From: Actinomycetota bacterium
GTDB taxonomy: Bacteria; Actinomycetota; Acidimicrobiia; Spongiisociales; ZC4RG35
Reading direction: 5' to 3'
DNA length: 29,948 nt
Assembly (NCBI GenBank): GCA_022615295.1
Contig: JAKEHF010000040.1
Coordinates: 1 to 29,948 of the forward strand
Shown here: piece after piece, positions 25,437 through 29,948 of the stretch
How the letters are laid out: the number at the start of each line of letters is the position of its first letter
Position numbering within the stretch: the stretch's first letter is position 1
Position numbers and translations under genes: made by a program
Notes under the pieces: model-generated
Told to the model about the DNA's origin: nothing
The model's input: the letters and a program-made list of their open reading frames with translations, nothing else
The model's database searches: none

Positions 25437-25853
25437 ATGACCGTTCTAGAGAAGAAGGCGACCAGAGTCGATGTCCCTCAGCTCGCACGGTATGTGGGGG
25501 TGGCCCTCCTGGCAGGTGCGCTCGGCGTCGGGATCGCGGTCGGTGGCCAGAGCCTGGTCGGCAACGACAGCCCGACCCCGGCGTCGATCGCAGCGACACG
25601 TGCCGGCCTGTATGCGGAACACATGCAGAACACCTGGATCGCCCAGGTCAACGCCACCCGCAGCGCCGACATGGTCGCCCGCTTCGCAGGTCAGTACGGG
25701 GCCCACCTGGCGGCCTTGCAGAGCCAGCGTGCAGCGGAGTTCGCCGCCAGCCAGGCGGGGCAGTTCGCCGCCAGGGTCAGCGCCATCAACGAGCAGCGGG
25801 CAGAGGACATGGCCACCTTCAAGTACGGATGGGAAGGAGAGCCGGATTCCTAG
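25437..25853 (+). CDS. Small single-pass membrane protein, function unknown
   Basis: This 138-residue protein matches no family I recognise. A short cytoplasmic N-terminus (MTVLEKKATRVDVPQLAR) is followed by one transmembrane helix (about 20-39, rich in Gly, Ala, Val and Leu). A long Ala/Gln/Arg-rich helical region follows (about 47-125), with repeated A-x-x-A-A-x-Q-type patterns such as AEFAASQAGQFAAR, suggesting an amphipathic or coiled-coil extracytoplasmic helix. It ends in an acidic, Trp-containing tail (KYGWEGEPDS). A strong Shine-Dalgarno precedes the ATG. The regulator gene follows within 55 nt on the same strand, so the two are probably co-transcribed. A role as partner or anti-activator of the membrane-spanning regulator is inference from position alone. 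Confidence 0.75.
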   Translation: MTVLEKKATRVDVPQLARYVGVALLAGALGVGIAVGGQSLVGNDSPTPASIAATRAGLYAEHMQNTWIAQVNATRSADMVARFAGQYGAHLAALQSQRAAEFAASQAGQFAARVSAINEQRAEDMATFKYGWEGEPDS

Positions 25854-25896
25854 GCAGGGGCACCGCCGATGACGGAATCGGTAACGTCGACGGCGA

Positions 25897-25904
25897 GAAG
25901 GGAG
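25897..25904 (+). promoter_or_regulatory. Shine-Dalgarno deciding the regulator start
   Basis: GAAGGGAG lies just before the ATG at 25908 (6 nt from GAAGG to the ATG). The alternative ATG at 25869 has only a weak purine stretch, and its 13 extra residues precede the conserved SARP N-terminus. Confidence 0.5.
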
Positions 25905-25907
25905 CAC

Positions 25908-28900
25908 ATGGTGAGGTTCCACCTCCTGGGATCTCTGACCGTGGATGCCGATGGGCGCCCGATAGATCTGGGGCCGCCCAAACAGCGCTCCGTTCTCGCC
26001 GTCCTCCTTCTTCATGCCAACGAGATCGTCCCCACGGACAGGATCATCGACATGGTCTGGGGGGACGAGCCACCTCGGACGGCGGACCACTCGGTCCAGA
26101 TCTACATCTCCGACCTGCGCAGGGCCCTGGCCAACGGGTCGAGCGGTGACCTCATCGAGACAAGGCCTCCCGGATACGTGCTCAACATCCCTCCCGATGC
26201 CGTAGATATCCTGCGTTTCGAGGGTTTGGTCCGTGATGGTCTCGCTGCCATCAGAACCGGCGACGTGGGGACCGGTCGACCCAAACTGGAGAAGGCCCTC
26301 CAGTCATGGACGGGCCCTCCACTTGCCGACTTTGCATATGAGGAGTTCGCCCAGGGTCACATCCGCTCCCTCGGGGAGCTTCGCTCCGATGCCCTGGAGA
26401 CGCTCGGCGGAATCCACCTCGACCAGGGCCTGAACGACATGGCCCGCGAGCTTGCCGGTGAGGCGATTGCTGCAGACCCCCTCCGGGAAGAGCCGCGACG
26501 TCTCAAGATGCTCGCCCTCTACCGAACCGGCCGTCAGGCCGAGGCCCTGCGTCACTACGCCCACTATCGGTCACTCCTTGCAGACGAGCTCGGTATCGAA
26601 CCGTCGCCGGCCCTACGCGATCTGGAGGAGCGAATCCTTCTTCAGGATCCCAGCTTGAGTCTTCGTGTCGAGACCGCCGCCGAGGGCAATCCCTATAGGG
26701 GTCTACGCGCCTTCTCCGAGGAGGACTCGGAGGTCTACTTCGGAAGGGAGTCGTTGGTCGGTGAGACGCTCGATCGTCTCCGCAATGGGCCGGGTTTTGT
26801 CTCCATCGTCGGGCCATCGGGTTCGGGCAAGTCGAGTGCGGCGCGCGCCGGCGTGGTGCCGGCTCTGCGGGAGCAGGGGGAGACCGTGGTCGTGTTCCAA
26901 CCGGGGACCCGTCCGCTCTGGGAGCTCGCCGGGGCGCTGGATAGGGCCGGTTTCGGGACCCGGGCTGCATTGATGCGCAGATTCGAGAGCGACCCACAGA
27001 CCCTGGTGACCGTCATCTCCAGGTCGGTGGTCCTCATCGTCGACCAATTCGAGGAGCTCTTCACCCTCGCCGAGCCGGACGATGCCATCAGATTCTCAGA
27101 GCTCCTGGCGGCCGGGATCCGTGACCATCGAACGCCACTTCGGGTCGTCGCCACCCTGCGTGCCGACTACTACGACCGCCCGCTCTCCATGCCGGCCCTG
27201 GCCGGCGTGTTCACAGACTCGGTGGTCTCGGTGAAACCGATGACGGCCGCCGAGATCGAACGGGCGGTGGTGGAGCCGGCGCGTATCGCGGGCGTCACAG
27301 TGGATCCCGCCCTACTGGCGCAGCTCGTCGCCGACATGGGTGACGAGCCGGGAGCCTTGCCCCTCCTCCAATTCACGCTGTTCGAGCTTTTCGAACGCTC
27401 TGACGGGTCGATGACCCTCGTCACTTACAACGAGCTGGGCGGGATTCATGGGGCTCTCACGGGTGGTGCAGATCAGCTCTACGAAGAGCTCGACACGGCG
27501 GGGCAGGACCTCGTGGAGCAACTGCTCATGAGGATGGTGCGCAAGGGCAAGACCATGAGCACCTCCCGTCCGGTCCTTCTCCGGGAGCTGATGGAGCTCG
27601 GTGTGGACAATGTCGCCCTTCAGGGGGTCCTCGAGGCCTTCAGCTCGAGACGTCTGGTCACCTTCGACCGTGACGCCTCGGGCGCCGCCGTCGTCGCGAT
27701 GGCCCATGAGTACCTGATCACGGAGTGGCCCCGTCTGGTGTCCTGGATCGAGACCCACTCCGAGGACCTCGACCGTCTCCTCGCCCTCGACGCCGCCAGC
27801 ACCGAATGGGAGATCGCCGAGCAATCCGAGGACTACCTACTCCGGGGAGAGCGTCTCGACCGTTTCGACGGTTGGCGGCATACGACCACCCTCCGGCTCA
27901 CCACCCCGGAGACGGCGTTTATAGACGCATCCCTGGAGCTGCGCACCAGGGAGACGATCGCCCAGAAAGAGGCTGCCGCAAAGGAGAGCGAGCTAACCAG
28001 GAAGGCAAGGAGACGGCTTTGGGCCTTCGGCACGGCGGTGGCGGCGTTGGCGGCGGCGGTGACCATGTTGGTCCTGACCCTGATCCCCGATCCGCCGCCT
28101 GACGTGGTGCTCTGGGCTCCCCCTGCCGGGGACGGTGGCTTTGGAGACCGGATCAATGAAGGTGTGAACAGGGCCGCAGAGGAGCATGCGTGGACCATTG
28201 CCTTCTTTCCCGACAGTGACCCGGGATTCGTCACCGATGTCGCCGCGCTCGTCGACGACGGGGCCCCGCTCGTGTTGATGACGCTGAACCTGCTGGGGCA
28301 CCCCGGGGTCGAAGAGATGATGGAGGATCATCCGGAGACCCAGTTCGTGTGGATCGACTGCGAGACGGGGCTCCTGGAGTCCCCCCGTCCAAACGAGACA
28401 TGCATCGGCACGGACCATCGTGAGATGGGATATCTCGCCGGGGTGGCGGCCGGGTTGACCACAGAGAGTGATCATGTCGGCATCGTCGTCGGCATGGACG
28501 CCCCGTTCATGAATCAGTTCGAGATGGGCTTCCGAGCCGGTGTCGCCAGGGTGAACCCGATCGCCGAGGTGGGGGCGATCTACCTGAGCAGGTGGGGCGA
28601 GGGGTTCGGATCGCCCACCTTGGGTTACATCGGGGCGTCGACCCTGATCGGAGAGGGCGCGGATGTGATCTTCCATGCGGCCGGGATCTCGGGTGACGGT
28701 GTGATCGAGGCGGCGTACGACCATGGGCTCGAGTCCGGGCGTCGGGTGTGGGCCATCGGTGTCGACACCGACCAGCACGCAGTGCTCGAGACATGGAAAG
28801 ATCAACCATGGGTCGGCGATACCCCGGTCTCGGGCTGGCAGGGCATCCTCCTGACATCGATCGTGAAGAGACTGGACACCGCCGTCTATGCCGTCCTCGA

Positions 28901-29105
28901 AGCCTATGCCCGAACCGAGGAGGTCGGATTGACGACACTCACGATCGCCAACGGTGGAGTCGACTACGTAACCACAGGCGGCCATATCGATCCCATCAGG
29001 ACGGAGATGGATCAGGTCAAACGTGGGTTGATAGAGGGCACCGAGGAGATCCCGGTGGTCGACATCGAGCCGGTGAGACTCGTCGTCGACCTCGTCGCCC
29101 CCTGA
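25908..29105 (+). CDS. Transmembrane SARP regulator: wHTH-BTAD-nSTAND NTPase-TM-BMP sensor fusion
   Basis: This 1065-residue protein has five parts. An OmpR-like winged helix (about 2-95, MVRFHLLGSLTV to RPPGYVLNIP) and a BTAD helical domain (about 100-245) form a SARP activator module. An nSTAND-type NTPase follows, with Walker A GPSGSGKSS (302-310), Walker B VVLIVDQFEELF (374-385) and the AHEYLITEWPRL motif (599-610). After a charged helix (677-703) comes one transmembrane helix (704-726) flanked by RRR on the inside. The rest (731-1062) is a BMP/PnrA-like periplasmic-binding domain: GYLAGVAAG (841-849), DVIFHAAG (919-926), IGVDTDQ (950-956) and TSIVKR (983-988). BMP domains normally occur as lipoproteins that bind purine nucleosides. 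Here one is wired through the membrane to a transcription factor. It probably forms an operon with the preceding small membrane protein. The DNA target is plausibly the heptamer array at 25311-25359. The ATG at 25869 is an alternative start. Confidence 0.88.
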   Translation: MVRFHLLGSLTVDADGRPIDLGPPKQRSVLAVLLLHANEIVPTDRIIDMVWGDEPPRTADHSVQIYISDLRRALANGSSGDLIETRPPGYVLNIPPDAVDILRFEGLVRDGLAAIRTGDVGTGRPKLEKALQSWTGPPLADFAYEEFAQGHIRSLGELRSDALETLGGIHLDQGLNDMARELAGEAIAADPLREEPRRLKMLALYRTGRQAEALRHYAHYRSLLADELGIEPSPALRDLEERILLQDPSLSLRVETAAEGNPYRGLRAFSEEDSEVYFGRESLVGETLDRLRNGPGFVSIVGPSGSGKSSAARAGVVPALREQGETVVVFQPGTRPLWELAGALDRAGFGTRAALMRRFESDPQTLVTVISRSVVLIVDQFEELFTLAEPDDAIRFSELLAAGIRDHRTPLRVVATLRADYYDRPLSMPALAGVFTDSVVSVKPMTAAEIERAVVEPARIAGVTVDPALLAQLVADMGDEPGALPLLQFTLFELFERSDGSMTLVTYNELGGIHGALTGGADQLYEELDTAGQDLVEQLLMRMVRKGKTMSTSRPVLLRELMELGVDNVALQGVLEAFSSRRLVTFDRDASGAAVVAMAHEYLITEWPRLVSWIETHSEDLDRLLALDAASTEWEIAEQSEDYLLRGERLDRFDGWRHTTTLRLTTPETAFIDASLELRTRETIAQKEAAAKESELTRKARRRLWAFGTAVAALAAAVTMLVLTLIPDPPPDVVLWAPPAGDGGFGDRINEGVNRAAEEHAWTIAFFPDSDPGFVTDVAALVDDGAPLVLMTLNLLGHPGVEEMMEDHPETQFVWIDCETGLLESPRPNETCIGTDHREMGYLAGVAAGLTTESDHVGIVVGMDAPFMNQFEMGFRAGVARVNPIAEVGAIYLSRWGEGFGSPTLGYIGASTLIGEGADVIFHAAGISGDGVIEAAYDHGLESGRRVWAIGVDTDQHAVLETWKDQPWVGDTPVSGWQGILLTSIVKRLDTAVYAVLEAYARTEEVGLTTLTIANGGVDYVTTGGHIDPIRTEMDQVKRGLIEGTEEIPVVDIEPVRLVVDLVAP

Positions 29106-29948
29106 TCAGGCCGCTTCCTCGGCCAGTCTGATGGCGGCGGACTCGTCGCTACGTATCCCTTCCGGGCGACCGGCGAAGGCCACGATGGCGACACCCGCCA
29201 GGATCAGGGGGAGGGCGATGAAGATGGCCCCGGTGATCGTCTCCCCACCCAGGGTGAGACCGAGGGCCACCGCCACCACCGGGTTGACATAGGCGTAGCT
29301 GGTTGCCAAAGAGGGTCGCACCGTGTGGATCAGATACACATAAGCCGTGAAGGCGACGAGTGAGCCGAAGATCGCCAGATACACGAATGCTCCCCAAGCC
29401 ACCGCGGGCACCGGTGACACCACACGCTCACCAATGGCCAGACCGACGACCGTCATCACCACACCGGCGGTGCTCAGCTGGATCGAGGCGCTGGTCATCG
29501 GCTCCGGGAGTTCGAGCTTGGTGCTCCACACCGATCCGAAGGCCCAGATCATCGGGGCCACCACCACCATGAGCATCCCCGATGGGCTGGAGCGGAAATC
29601 GCCCTCCGCGGCGAGGATGAGGACCCCGGCGAGGCCCACGGCGAGACCGACCCACTCGGTCCGACGTGGCCAGTTGCCATAGGCCCCGGCGATGAGGGCG
29701 GCCCAGACCGGGATGATCGCCACTGCGGTGGCGGCGACCGCCGAGCCCACACCGTGATGCTCGGCGAGAGTGACCAGACCGACACCCCCGACCAGCATCA
29801 GGGCTCCGGCCCTGGCGGAGTTCCAAACCTGGGTCGGCGTCGCCCGCAGACGCCCCCGCCAGCGGAGGAAGAGGACCATGAGGGCCCCGGCCACGAGGAA
29901 GCGGAATCCGTTGAGCAGGAAAGGCGGAAATCCCTCGAGACCTAGTCG
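29106..29948 (-). CDS. EamA-family (drug/metabolite) transporter, 5' end outside window
   Basis: This is a partial DMT/EamA transporter resembling YedA-type exporters. The frame remains open to the right edge (its first visible residues are RLGLEGFPPFLLNGFRFLVAG, of which the PPFLLNGFRFLVAG part is typical of helix 2), so the start lies beyond the window and the GTG at 29894 is internal. Two EamA repeats are visible: the first ends near AVGLAGVLILAAEGD, the second begins with MVVVAPMIWAFGSVWSTK and includes PSLATSYAYVNPVVAVALG, a typical EamA helix. The stop codon abuts the stop of the large regulator with no base between them, and both lie in the palindrome CCTGATCAGG (29101-29110). The substrate is unknown. 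Confidence 0.85.
   Translation of the reverse strand, partial: RLGLEGFPPFLLNGFRFLVAGALMVLFLRWRGRLRATPTQVWNSARAGALMLVGGVGLVTLAEHHGVGSAVAATAVAIIPVWAALIAGAYGNWPRRTEWVGLAVGLAGVLILAAEGDFRSSPSGMLMVVVAPMIWAFGSVWSTKLELPEPMTSASIQLSTAGVVMTVVGLAIGERVVSPVPAVAWGAFVYLAIFGSLVAFTAYVYLIHTVRPSLATSYAYVNPVVAVALGLTLGGETITGAIFIALPLILAGVAIVAFAGRPEGIRSDESAAIRLAEEAA

Overview
This is a dense, GC-rich bacterial segment with almost no non-coding DNA. No stretch over about 160 bp lacks a gene, and I see no tRNA, rRNA, CRISPR array, insertion sequence or phage gene. GTG starts, frequent ATGA/GTGA start-stop overlaps, an LCP cell-wall ligase, an AlkX/YcaQ-type glycosylase, a SARP-type regulator and likely leaderless promoters (TANNNT hexamers 7-11 nt before start codons) point to the Actinomycetota. 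A deep lineage such as the Acidimicrobiia is my guess, but the sequence alone does not settle the class.

Layout. (1) 1-7600 is a purine salvage/catabolism block. It holds the 3' end of uricase, a divergent CitE/HpcH-like (DUF6986-type) aldolase homologue, then a plus-strand operon: 8-oxoguanine deaminase, the three xanthine dehydrogenase subunits (FAD, 2Fe-2S, Mo) and adenine deaminase. All of these feed urate: adenine to hypoxanthine to xanthine to urate, and 8-oxoguanine to urate, which uricase then oxidises. (2) 7573-16363 is a minus-strand purine biosynthesis block, transcribed purC-purS-purQ-purL, then pfkA-mobA-purF-purM and an acyl-CoA thioesterase. pfkA seems to have its own promoter. 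mobA could help supply molybdenum cofactor, which the neighbouring xanthine dehydrogenase needs in some form. (3) 16524-22297 is mixed: a PaaI-type thioesterase, an LCP protein, purB, an AlkX/YcaQ-like DNA glycosylase, glutaryl-CoA dehydrogenase and purE. (4) 22318-29948 is an accessory stretch: an anchored beta-propeller protein, an MFS exporter, a small membrane protein, a very large regulator and the 3' part of an EamA transporter.

The most interesting item is the regulator at 25908-29105. It joins a SARP DNA-binding/BTAD module, an nSTAND-type NTPase, one transmembrane helix and an extracytoplasmic BMP/PnrA-like ligand-binding domain in one chain. BMP/PnrA proteins of known ligand bind purine nucleosides, and the window is dominated by purine metabolism, so a membrane nucleoside sensor is an attractive inference. 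Upstream of its operon lie five heptamers related to TAGAGCC, mostly at 11-bp phase (25311-25359), which is the arrangement expected of SARP operators. A small one-helix membrane protein lies between operator and regulator. Together these look like a self-contained, possibly undescribed signalling unit.

Two 51-bp imperfect repeats (320-370 and 16386-16436), one inside the purC promoter, and several palindromes in intergenic regions are further unexplained elements.
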